64,000 nucleotides of DNA from Nitrospina sp. (lineage in GTDB: Bacteria > Nitrospinota > Nitrospinia > Nitrospinales > VA-1), in the NCBI GenBank assembly GCA_018673915.1, contig JABHBK010000069.1, positions 1-64,000 on the forward strand, given 5' to 3'. Below, one piece after another: positions 38,767-47,067 of this stretch (its first letter is position 1; each line of letters starts with the position of its first letter). The notes below the pieces were generated by a model. That model saw only the letters and a program-made list of their open reading frames with translations, did not search any database and had not been told where the DNA came from. The position numbers and the translations under genes were made by a program.

Positions 38767-39022
38767 CTGGCTCTTGCTCCCTCTAACACAACTCTTTAAC
38801 CTCTATGTTCTTATTGTTAAGCAAGATCGAATAATTTAAAACCCCCATAATCAGGGTATACATAAAAACCGACCATATCCCCATACCAATAATCATTGTA
38901 ATGCGCTACTTTATAAAGAAAAAATATACCACCCATCAAACTTTTGTACCAATTTTATTACATTTCTTAGAGCCACTATTGGAGTTCCTTGCCCTTGTTC
39001 AAATCAAAAACTTATTCAATAA

Positions 39023-39041
39023 TGTGAAATAGGATTACACA
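39023..39041. promoter_or_regulatory. Inverted repeat upstream of the cyclase gene, possible operator
   Basis: TGTGAAA (39023-39029) and TTACACA (39035-39041) form an imperfect 7-5-7 inverted repeat reminiscent of, but not equal to, a Crp site. A weak promoter (TTGTTC 38995-39000, 17 bp, AATAAT 39018-39023) would place the repeat over the -10 box and start site, consistent with repression. Confidence 0.35.
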
Positions 39042-39063
39042 TACTCAAAAGGCATCTAATTAA

Positions 39064-41337
39064 TTGATCTTTTTAGCCAAAAAATATTCCTCTATTTCCT
39101 GCGGGTTACTGGTCACCGCACTTTGCTTGTTTATCTACAATCAATCCCCCTCTTCAATGGAGCCATTGGAGAATATTGTTCAAAACACCCACTTCAAATT
39201 GCGCGGTCCCCTCTCCCCCAACTCTGATGTCGTCATTGCAAAAATTGATGAGAAGAGTCTGGACACACTGGGTCGTTGGCCCTGGCCAAGACAAACTATG
39301 GCGAAGCTTGTTCAAAGACTTCATGAATATGAAGCAGAAGTAATTGGATTCGATATTATTTTTTCTTCGCCCCAGATTAATTCCGACCATGAGGCCTTAA
39401 TAAAATTACAAAATATAATTAGTCCTACTCAGAACCCTGAAGCCGTAGAATATTTAAACCAATTATTGCGGGAAACAAATGCCGATATCCAGTTTTCCCA
39501 AGCTCTATCCAAAGGTTCCAAGTCTGTGTTGGGTTACTTCTTCCACTTTTCACCCGAGGGGCTGGAACATTTAACCCCTACCCAGCGACACCTATATTTT
39601 GAAGATATAAAAACATCCCGGTTCAATGGGTTTCTTCGTTCTAGTGAAAACCTCAAACTATCTAACCTGACTTTCCCCACTGCATTTGCAGTCGAGTCTA
39701 ATATTTCATCCATTTCGCGAACAGCCAGCCGATCCGGTTATCTGAGTTTTGATCTTGAATCCGACGGATCGGTAAAACAACTTCCACTCATTGTCCGATA
39801 TGTTGACAATGGGAAGGATCATTATTTCCCTCCATTTTCTCTAAGGATTCTCGAACAATATCTACAAGGCACCCTTCTCTTCAGGGTCAATGAATTGGGG
39901 ATGGAAGAAGTCATTCTGGATAACGATAATCCTATTGTTATCCCAACTAACTCAAAAGGAGAAATGGAGGTCAATTATTTGGGCCCGCGGAAAACATTCC
40001 CTGGAATTTCCATTAGCGATCTTTTAGATAAGAATTTAAGTAGTGCAATCAAAGAACGAGTACGGAATAAAATAGTGCTAATAGGTGCCACAGCAACTGC
40101 TCTTGAAGATTTAAAGCCGACCCCTTTTGATCCGGCCTTACCAGGAGTAGAAATTCACGCAACGATTATCGACAATATTTTAAGCCATCGTTTTCTCACT
40201 AAGCCTTCCTGGACAGCGGTTGTCGATTCTCTATATTTATTGTTGATAGGAGTAGTCTTAACTGTGGTGTACTCCCGCATCAAACCTCTGATGAGTCTCA
40301 TGGTCTGGTCAGTATGTGTCTGCGCTTCTTTTTATTTAAGCCATTGGCTATTCATTAACAAGGGATTCTGGTTAACGGATGTCTATCCATTAATAGAGAA
40401 TACTGGGATTGCCGCCTTGATCATGCTGGATCGTTTTGTTAAAGAGGAAAAGCAAAAACTTTTTATCAAAAAGGTTTTTGGTCAATATCTCTCACCCCGG
40501 GTCGTAAAAGAACTGATCAATGATCCTTCAAAACTAAAGCTGGGAGGAGAACAAAAAGAACTTACGGCTCTATTCACCGATCTGGAAGGATTCACCACTT
40601 TCTCTGAAAAGCTTGGCGCTACAGAACTGGTTGACCTTTTAAATACCTACCTCACCGAAATGACGGACATCCTTCTGCAATACGATGGCACCTTGGATAG
40701 ATATGATGGCGATGCAATTAAAGCGTTTTTTGGGGCTCCGATTTATTTCGATGATCATGCAAAACGGGCCTGCTGGGTATGTATAGATATGCAAAACAAG
40801 CTCAAAGATATGCGTGTGAAATTTAAAGAAGAAGGCAAGCCAGAATTACTCATGCGGGTAGGCCTCAATACCGGATCAATGGTAATCGGAAACATGGGCT
40901 CAACCACCCGCATGATGTATGGAATGAACGGCGACTCGGTTAATCTATGCGCCCGTCTCGAAGGAGCCAACAAACAATACGGAACTTACTCTCTGATCAG
41001 CGAGTTCACTTACCAGGCCGCCAAAGAATTCATCGAGGTCCGGAAATTAGATATTATTCGTGTCGTAGGCCGTGCAACACCTATTAATATTTATGAGCTT
41101 TTAGGAAAACGGGGAGAGATAGATGATCTCCTAAAAAAAGCTTTACCCGATTATAACCAGGGCTTGAAAAGTTATCAAAATCGCGAATGGACCGAAGCCA
41201 AAAGATATTTTGAAAATGCCTTGAAAATACGTCCCGAAGATGGCCCCTCAAAAATTTATTTGAAGAGATGCGAAAATTTCATCCTTCAACCTCCCGCCAA
41301 AGACTGGGATGGCGTTTTCAATCTCAGCACAAAATAA
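39064..41337 (+). CDS. CHASE2-domain class III adenylate/guanylate cyclase
   Basis: The 757-residue membrane protein has an N-terminal helix (about 11-27), an extracytoplasmic CHASE2 domain (about 35-375), three helices (about 385-455) and a class III cyclase domain (about 495-680). Metal-binding Asp residues are D506 (FTDLEGF) and D550 (GDAIKAFFG); transition-state N627 and R631 are present (VNLCARLE). The usual purine-contacting Lys before GD is Arg here, so ATP versus GTP choice is uncertain. A short TPR-like tail follows. The TTG start has no nearby alternative. It is divergent from the cNMP/GGDEF gene. Confidence 0.93.
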   Translation: MIFLAKKYSSISCGLLVTALCLFIYNQSPSSMEPLENIVQNTHFKLRGPLSPNSDVVIAKIDEKSLDTLGRWPWPRQTMAKLVQRLHEYEAEVIGFDIIFSSPQINSDHEALIKLQNIISPTQNPEAVEYLNQLLRETNADIQFSQALSKGSKSVLGYFFHFSPEGLEHLTPTQRHLYFEDIKTSRFNGFLRSSENLKLSNLTFPTAFAVESNISSISRTASRSGYLSFDLESDGSVKQLPLIVRYVDNGKDHYFPPFSLRILEQYLQGTLLFRVNELGMEEVILDNDNPIVIPTNSKGEMEVNYLGPRKTFPGISISDLLDKNLSSAIKERVRNKIVLIGATATALEDLKPTPFDPALPGVEIHATIIDNILSHRFLTKPSWTAVVDSLYLLLIGVVLTVVYSRIKPLMSLMVWSVCVCASFYLSHWLFINKGFWLTDVYPLIENTGIAALIMLDRFVKEEKQKLFIKKVFGQYLSPRVVKELINDPSKLKLGGEQKELTALFTDLEGFTTFSEKLGATELVDLLNTYLTEMTDILLQYDGTLDRYDGDAIKAFFGAPIYFDDHAKRACWVCIDMQNKLKDMRVKFKEEGKPELLMRVGLNTGSMVIGNMGSTTRMMYGMNGDSVNLCARLEGANKQYGTYSLISEFTYQAAKEFIEVRKLDIIRVVGRATPINIYELLGKRGEIDDLLKKALPDYNQGLKSYQNREWTEAKRYFENALKIRPEDGPSKIYLKRCENFILQPPAKDWDGVFNLSTK

Positions 41338-41347
41338 TACACAAATT

Positions 41348-42208
41348 TTAATACAGGCATTCAGGTTGTGGTGAAGTCAGATAACTATATCTTGGCATAA
41401 AAAAACGTTTAAGCGCATCTCTGATCCAATTATTTGCTTCAATGGCCTTATCAACTTCGTCTTGACCCATTTCTTTTTTGATATTTTTCCCGCCAAAATA
41501 AAAGCTGACTAACTTTGTTTTACTGTTTTCAATGGCTTTGTAAACATTCTTTAAGTTGTGCAATTTATCATCGACAAAGATAATTTTTTTGTAGTTTAGA
41601 TCGTTATACCTTAAAAATTCCGTCAAAGATTTTCCTTTATCGGCACCCGCAACCATCATCAACCCTGCCCTGTAAACAATTTCAGCTTTTCTATTTTCAG
41701 CATGAATGATAGCAGACCAATCATTCTGAGAAGGGAGTCGATCATTTCTAGAAAAAAAATATTTATTTCGCAACAACTCTCTTTCAGTTGCAGATCGCTG
41801 TTTATTTGACCTTGCTGTGAGCAGCATCACATGGTTATTTTGAATTGCATTAAACCTGTCATTCAAATTGGGTTCGGTAGGAACCATGGTGCCAATTTCG
41901 TAGAGCATGCTTGCCACATCAAACCTGCAAGGAAGTAATTGGTGCTTCGTTTGGTTATTTTTGTACCACTGAACCCATCTTTCACTTCCTAATAATTGTT
42001 CTGAAGTTAGCAGAGTGTCATCAATATCAAACACTATTAGAAGTTCATTTTGTTTTGTTTGGGAATTTTTTATTTCACTAAAAACAGGATTGAAGTTATC
42101 TACCGCTATGGGGTTAAAATCTGTTTTTTGGTTTGATAAACTAACGGTTCCAGCGCAGGAGACCAGAAAAGTTATAGAAAAAATAAGGAAATAGATTAGT
42201 CGATTCAC
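41348..42208 (-). CDS. HAD-superfamily lipoprotein (DUF2608-like)
   Basis: The 286-residue protein has a lipobox FLVSC (C18) and a HAD phosphatase core: DIDDTLL (D61, D63), LLTARS (motif II), K in the GADKGKSL region, and IFVDDKLHN (motif IV). DUF2608 proteins are secreted HAD hydrolases, known mainly from Legionella and Chlamydia; the substrate is unknown. The start is GTG. It is convergent with the cyclase gene with only 10 bp between them. Confidence 0.8.
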   Translation of the reverse strand: MNRLIYFLIFSITFLVSCAGTVSLSNQKTDFNPIAVDNFNPVFSEIKNSQTKQNELLIVFDIDDTLLTSEQLLGSERWVQWYKNNQTKHQLLPCRFDVASMLYEIGTMVPTEPNLNDRFNAIQNNHVMLLTARSNKQRSATERELLRNKYFFSRNDRLPSQNDWSAIIHAENRKAEIVYRAGLMMVAGADKGKSLTEFLRYNDLNYKKIIFVDDKLHNLKNVYKAIENSKTKLVSFYFGGKNIKKEMGQDEVDKAIEANNWIRDALKRFFMPRYSYLTSPQPECLY

Positions 42209-42233
42209 TTAAATTTCCCTATGGCATGACAAC

Positions 42234-43022
42234 TCAGATATCAGAAGATTCTGAATCTATGCTGCGGTGATATTCTTCCAGAATCGTATCCTGAGTATCC
42301 TGGTCGGCGGCCTTGTAGATTCGGATGGTTTCAAAGTGGTTGGTTTGTTGGATGCGTAATAATTTAAGACGCATTAATTCCAGCACAGCAAGAAAAGTCA
42401 CTATGATTTCCTGCTTACTATTTAAAACGGTGAAAAGAGAATCAAACGTAACACTTTCGGAAGCATTAAGAATTTCCATGATGTGCTGAATCCGGTCTGT
42501 GACCGACATTTCCGTAATTTCAATCTCGTAATCTTTTTCAAACGATTTGGTATCCAGAATTTTCTGGTAGGCTTTAAACAAATCAAAAACCGTTGCCTCA
42601 ACCAGTTCTTTGTCTTCCGAACTCTGCTCAATTTCAATTTGCCCACCCCGCACAAAAATCTGTTGCTGGTCATGTTCTTTCATTCTTAATTCGAACGCCG
42701 CATCCCGATAGCGCTGGTACTCACGTAACCGGCGCATCAATTCTGCTCTGGGGTCGACTCCGCCTCCGTCATCCCATTCTTCATCCGTTTCAGGAGTCGG
42801 AAGCAGAATTTTTGATTTGATACGAGCCAATTCAGCGGCCATGACCAAATACTCCCCGACCAGTTCAAGATTCAACTCCTGCATCAACTCCAGATATCCC
42901 ATATACTGCCGGGTAATTTCGGCAATGGGGATATCATAGATATCCATCTTTTGCTCTTTAACCAGATGAAGAAGCAGGTCCAAGGGGCCTTCAAAAATTT
43001 CAAGTTTACATCGATAGGTCAT
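42234..43022 (-). CDS. scpA: Segregation and condensation protein A
   Basis: ScpA is the kleisin of the bacterial SMC complex and is needed for chromosome compaction. The family start (YRCKLEIFEGPLDLLLHLVKEQ) and the LARIKSKILLP helix are present; the C-terminal winged helix binding the SMC head is at about residues 180-245. ScpB, usually the next gene, is not in this window. It lies 85 bp downstream of rsmE on the same strand. Confidence 0.95.
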   Translation of the reverse strand: MTYRCKLEIFEGPLDLLLHLVKEQKMDIYDIPIAEITRQYMGYLELMQELNLELVGEYLVMAAELARIKSKILLPTPETDEEWDDGGGVDPRAELMRRLREYQRYRDAAFELRMKEHDQQQIFVRGGQIEIEQSSEDKELVEATVFDLFKAYQKILDTKSFEKDYEIEITEMSVTDRIQHIMEILNASESVTFDSLFTVLNSKQEIIVTFLAVLELMRLKLLRIQQTNHFETIRIYKAADQDTQDTILEEYHRSIDSESSDI

Positions 43023-43106
43023 AGTCGGATTATAGATTTAAAGTTTTCATCATGAGTTCAACTCGCACTCAATAATAACCAAGTTATTAAAATTGAGCTT
43101 ATATTT

Positions 43107-43853
43107 CTACAAGTCACCCCAACGTGACTGCAATAGGGCTAAAGCTACAACAGGGGCTGTTTCCGCCCGGAGAATCCGTGGGCCCAAGCTCACTGTTTGA
43201 AATCCAAATTCACGGACCGTTTCGATCTCAGCCTGGCTGAATCCCCCTTCGGGTCCAATCAAAACAGCAACAGAGCGTGGTTCCACATCCAGATCAATAT
43301 CTTTAAGAATTTTTGTATCCTCCATTTCCCAAAAAACCAACTTAAGATCCTGACACTCATTTTTGCGGCAAAAATTTTCCAGAGTTTGAATATTCTCCGC
43401 CACAATTGGAACCTGAGAACGACCACATTGCTTAGAGCTTTCCAAGGCAATTTTCTTCCAGCGCCCGATTTTCTTTTCCATCTCAGTCCGATGTATTTTT
43501 ACCACGCATCGCTCGGTGGTTAAAGGGGTAACAGAACGCACTCCCAATTCTACGGACTTTCTCAATGTCATATCGAACTTATTCGCTTTGGTTAATGCCT
43601 GCCCCAAGTGAATCGCTAAAGGAGATTCCAAATTGATCGTTTCAGAAGCAATGACTTCTCCATGAACCTCCTTCGCCTTGACCTCAACCAGCTTAACAGT
43701 GAGCCATTTATCTGAATCGCTGATTACCTGTATTGAGTCCCCTGCTTTCAATCTCAATACTGTTCTGATATGCGAGACATCCGATCCGGTAAGAGTCAGC
43801 CTTTTATTAATAATTTGTTCTTTGGGAACAAAAAATTTATGCAGGGAACTCAT
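43107..43853 (-). CDS. rsmE: 16S rRNA (uracil-1498-N3)-methyltransferase
   Basis: RsmE methylates U1498 of 16S rRNA and belongs to the SPOUT (trefoil-knot) class. The N-terminal PUA-like part (HKFFVPKEQI, HIRTVLRLKAGDSI) and the knot motif (VAVLIGPEGGFSQAEIE, LGPRILRAETAPVVAL) are clear. ATG 43853 overlaps the preceding gene's stop as ATGA, implying translational coupling; an in-frame TTG at 43865 would add four residues. Confidence 0.95.
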   Translation of the reverse strand: MSSLHKFFVPKEQIINKRLTLTGSDVSHIRTVLRLKAGDSIQVISDSDKWLTVKLVEVKAKEVHGEVIASETINLESPLAIHLGQALTKANKFDMTLRKSVELGVRSVTPLTTERCVVKIHRTEMEKKIGRWKKIALESSKQCGRSQVPIVAENIQTLENFCRKNECQDLKLVFWEMEDTKILKDIDLDVEPRSVAVLIGPEGGFSQAEIETVREFGFQTVSLGPRILRAETAPVVALALLQSRWGDL

Positions 43854-44566
43854 GCATTTACCCAATGAATCTGCAATAAATCTTCCAGTGAGCTTAATTC
43901 ATAATCAGGGGATATATCAGTCTGTTCCTTTTTACGGTTAATCCAGGCCGTTTTCATTCCCACGCTTTGGGCACCCAGAATATCTGTGGAAGGGCTATCT
44001 CCCACAAAAATAATTTCGGAAGGTGGCAACTGAAACTGGCTTATCGCCAATTGAAAAATAGAAGGATGCGGTTTGCGAAAAGGAAACCCTGAAGAATAAA
44101 TCGCAAAATCAAAATACTTTTTCAAGCCAGAGTTTTTCAGTTCCAATTCTTTTATGGCAACAGGGTTCGTGGTGTTTGAAATAATTCCCATAGAAACACC
44201 GCTTAATTTTTTTAGAACAGTTTCCACTTCGGGATAAACCCTTCTTTCCAGAAAAACTTCTCTATAATAAACTTCCAGAATTTCCTGAATAGAGACCTGC
44301 CCCTCCCATGGAACTTTAAAATAGAAGAGTAAATATTGTAAAACTTCCTCGTAACGTGCCTCCCGATGTGTAGTTCGAGATAACTCAATCATGGATTTAA
44401 ATAATTCTCTGGATTTTCCCAGACATTCTTCAAAGTCTGGCAAGGCGATTTGCTTCGTCTGTAGAAAAGAAAAAACTTTTTCCAGAGGCTTCCTGTCATC
44501 TTCTTCTCCCAAGTCGACCAGGGTATGCGCCCAATCAAAACCAATTGCTTTAAATGGAAAATTCAT
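43850..44566 (-). CDS. HAD-superfamily hydrolase, subfamily IA
   Basis: The 238-residue protein has HAD motif I as FDWAHTLVD (nucleophile D11), motif II SNTTNP, motif III lysine (RKPHPSIFQLA) and motif IV VGDSPSTDILGA. The second motif I Asp is replaced by Ala (A13), as in dehalogenase-like members, so a plain phosphatase role is less sure. AGGTGG precedes the ATG. It is coupled to rsmE by an ATGA overlap. Confidence 0.88.
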   Translation of the reverse strand: MNFPFKAIGFDWAHTLVDLGEEDDRKPLEKVFSFLQTKQIALPDFEECLGKSRELFKSMIELSRTTHREARYEEVLQYLLFYFKVPWEGQVSIQEILEVYYREVFLERRVYPEVETVLKKLSGVSMGIISNTTNPVAIKELELKNSGLKKYFDFAIYSSGFPFRKPHPSIFQLAISQFQLPPSEIIFVGDSPSTDILGAQSVGMKTAWINRKKEQTDISPDYELSSLEDLLQIHWVNA

Positions 44567-44802
44567 TCACCACCTATAGTTGCTGTATTCCAACCCGTAA
44601 AATTTGGGAGATTAACATTAAGAAATGAAAAACGATAATCCTTTATTTATCAATAGATAGTTTGATATTTGCACGATAGGTGGATGCCCAATCTTTTCAG
44701 GGACACCTTCAGTTATCAGGAAGCAAGTTCTTGCCTTGACCTTTAGCTCTATCCACTAAATAATAACAGCACCAAGAAGATAAAGGAACAGCAGAAAAAA
44801 TC

Positions 44803-45342
44803 ATGGTCCCTGAAAACGTAAAAGCCCTACCTGGAAATATTTGCTCGAATCAGGAATTGATTCAGGAAGCAATTAACTTAGGATGCACCAAGGCCAAAGT
44901 GATTTTGACCAAGACTATATCCATGGCCCATTGGATGAAACTGCAGTGCCAATATGGATGTTCCCACTATGGCTCTCTCCTGACCTGTCCGCCCTACACC
45001 CCCAATGCAGATGAAATGGCTGACATTCTTCCTGAGTATGATAAAGCCCTGCTCATCAACGCCAGTCCAGAAACAAATGTAGGGGAAATTGTAGTTCATT
45101 TGGAAAATTATTTAAAAGAGAAAGGCTTTAGCAAAGCTTTCGCCTTATCTGCTCAGCCTTGCAATCTGTGTATACCCTGTACCATTGATACAAACTGCCA
45201 GCATCCCGATAAAGCCCGGCCCACTTTGCAAGCCTGCGGCATTGATGTAAATGAAACCGTCCATAATAATGGATGGGATGATTTAGGCCAACAAACCCCC
45301 TGCACTCCAACCCATGCCATTGGTTTGGTCCTTCTTGCTTGA
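44803..45342 (+). CDS. DUF2284 predicted metal-binding protein
   Basis: The 179-residue protein has many cysteines in the DUF2284 pattern: CQYGCSHYGSLLTCPPYTP in the first half and QPCNLCIPCTIDTNCQHPDKARP, then LQACGID, in the second. The pattern suggests an iron-sulfur or other metal site. Family function is unknown. The gene is followed 41 bp later by the dehydrogenase gene on the same strand. Confidence 0.88.
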   Translation: MVPENVKALPGNICSNQELIQEAINLGCTKAKVILTKTISMAHWMKLQCQYGCSHYGSLLTCPPYTPNADEMADILPEYDKALLINASPETNVGEIVVHLENYLKEKGFSKAFALSAQPCNLCIPCTIDTNCQHPDKARPTLQACGIDVNETVHNNGWDDLGQQTPCTPTHAIGLVLLA

Positions 45343-45350
45343 TATTCGGA

Positions 45351-45356
45351 TATAAT
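45351..45356 (+). promoter_or_regulatory. Possible -10 box for the dehydrogenase gene
   Basis: A perfect TATAAT lies at 45351-45356, just after the DUF2284 stop. No good -35 hexamer is found at 16-18 bp; TTGGTC at 45325-45330 is 20 bp away. The site is therefore a weak candidate. Confidence 0.3.
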
Positions 45357-45383
45357 AACCTCCTCTTAATCACCCGACCTTAA

Positions 45384-46562
45384 TTGACTGTGGGTTATCG
45401 TTACGCAATCCTTGGAGCTGGCCGACAAGGCCTATCTGCCGCCTTTGATCTGGCCCGTTTTGGGTCTGCAAAGGAAATCCTTCTCTGCGATCTCAATCTG
45501 GAAGCTGCAAAGGAGGGAGCAGAAAAACTACGCACCCTGCTTTCACAAGATTTGTTCAAACCAGTAAGTCTGGATGCAGGGAATCTGAAACAACTCCATA
45601 AGGTGTTAAAGGAAGTCGACTCCGCCATCAGCGCAGTTCCCTTCCCCCTCAACTTGGATATCACCAAAACAGCAATCGAATGTAAAACCCACCTTTGCGA
45701 TCTGGGCGGACACACCGAAACCGTTCTCAAGCAATTGGCCCTTGATCCGTCTGCCAAAACTTCCGATATCACCATTGTTCCCGACTGCGGCATGGGACCG
45801 GGACTCAACATTTCTCTGGGAGTTTTAGCCATGAGTTTCCTGGAAAAGCCTATCAACCTTTTTATATGGGACGGCGGTTTACCGCTTAACCCGGTTCCTC
45901 CTTGGAATTATGTCTCTACATTCCATATCAACGGCCTGACCAACGAGTACGAGGGACCTGCCTGGTTCATTAGGGATGGCAAACCTACTCAAGTCCCTTG
46001 CCTGAGTGAGGTGGAGGAGTTGGATTTCCCTGCCCCTTTAGGACTTTTGGAAGCGGCAGTTACATCAGGAGGACTTTCTACCGCTCCCTGGACATTTGCG
46101 GGCAAACTCCAACGCCTGGAAAATAAAACCTTGCGCTATCCAGGCCACTGGCAAACTTTTCAAGCATTCCAGCAGCTGGGTTTGTTTGAGCAAACTCCGG
46201 TGGCGATGAAAGAAGATCGCTTCATCCCCAGAGAAGTGTTCCACACTCTTCTTCAACCCAAAATCTCCAGTGACACAATTCGGGATATCTGCGTAATCCG
46301 TGTCCGCTGTGAAGGAGAAATCGATGGAAAAAGTGCCGTCTGTACCCTGGACCTATGCGAAACTTTTGATGAAGAAACTCATTTCACAGCCATGGAAAAA
46401 TTTACCGGCTGGCACGCTAGCATGGTCGCCATACTTTCGGCGCAGGGAAAACTGCCCAAAGGTGCGATTCCCATCGAAAAAGCACTATCAGGAGAAATGT
46501 TAAAGGAAGAGGCAAAAAAAAGGGGATGGGTTATAAAAAACAATGCGTTATTGGGAGTCTAA
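45384..46562 (+). CDS. Saccharopine dehydrogenase-like / lysine 6-dehydrogenase-like oxidoreductase
   Basis: The 392-residue protein starts with a Rossmann motif (YAILGAGRQGLSAAFDLARF) and shows the saccharopine dehydrogenase family layout: VDSAISAVPF, HLCDLGGH, DCGMGPGLN. It probably oxidises or reduces an amino acid derivative with NAD(P). The exact substrate is uncertain. Start candidates are TTG 45384 and GTG 45390; no clear ribosome-binding site decides between them. Confidence 0.85.
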   Translation: MTVGYRYAILGAGRQGLSAAFDLARFGSAKEILLCDLNLEAAKEGAEKLRTLLSQDLFKPVSLDAGNLKQLHKVLKEVDSAISAVPFPLNLDITKTAIECKTHLCDLGGHTETVLKQLALDPSAKTSDITIVPDCGMGPGLNISLGVLAMSFLEKPINLFIWDGGLPLNPVPPWNYVSTFHINGLTNEYEGPAWFIRDGKPTQVPCLSEVEELDFPAPLGLLEAAVTSGGLSTAPWTFAGKLQRLENKTLRYPGHWQTFQAFQQLGLFEQTPVAMKEDRFIPREVFHTLLQPKISSDTIRDICVIRVRCEGEIDGKSAVCTLDLCETFDEETHFTAMEKFTGWHASMVAILSAQGKLPKGAIPIEKALSGEMLKEEAKKRGWVIKNNALLGV

Positions 46563-46600
46563 ATAGGCAAGTAAAAAAGATTGTCTAAAACAATCGGTAT

Positions 46601-46628
46601 TTGATTTACAACTGATGAAAATTATAAT
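46601..46628 (+). promoter_or_regulatory. Promoter of the CBS-domain gene
   Basis: TTGATT (46601-46606) and TATAAT (46623-46628) are 16 bp apart. A strong ribosome-binding site AGGGGAG at 46654-46660 follows, six bases before the start codon. Confidence 0.6.
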
Positions 46629-46666
46629 AGCATAAACAGAATAATCAATGCCAAGGGGAGAATTCT

Positions 46667-47047
46667 ATGGAAACCATTCGTTCTCAAATGACCACTCCGG
46701 TTATTAGCATTTATTCCGAAGCAACCGCACAGGAAGCCGCACAATTAATGGTGGAAAAAGAAATCGGTTCCTTGCTAGTAAAGGGTTGCCAGGGTTATGT
46801 CGGCATTCTGGCTGAACGGGACTTGGTACACAGAATAGTAAGTGAAGGCTTGGATCCAAAGACTACCCCTCTCTCTTCAATTATGGAGGAGTCCATTCTA
46901 TCCATTGACCTGAATGCCACCACTTGCGAGGCAGGCACATTAATGAAGGAATACAATCTCAGTCATCTAACCGTGACAGATAATGAAGAGATAACAGGAA
47001 TTCTTTCCCTCAGAGATCTTGTCCATAAAAATAAAGTTCCCGCTTAA
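46667..47047 (+). CDS. CBS-domain pair protein
   Basis: A 126-residue protein consisting of two CBS domains and nothing else. The repeats are visible as TTPVISIYSEATAQEAAQLM with the GILAERDLVHRIV end, and ESILSIDLNATTCEAGTLM with the GILSLRDLVHK end. CBS pairs bind AMP, ATP or SAM and regulate partner enzymes. Own promoter and ribosome-binding site; the partner is unknown. Confidence 0.92.
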   Translation: METIRSQMTTPVISIYSEATAQEAAQLMVEKEIGSLLVKGCQGYVGILAERDLVHRIVSEGLDPKTTPLSSIMEESILSIDLNATTCEAGTLMKEYNLSHLTVTDNEEITGILSLRDLVHKNKVPA

Positions 47048-47067
47048 CCCTACATCTATTGCCCCTA

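Noticed and set aside
45401..45856. Minus-strand frame of 151 codons
   Set aside because: It lies wholly within the saccharopine-dehydrogenase-like gene on the other strand and shows no domain.
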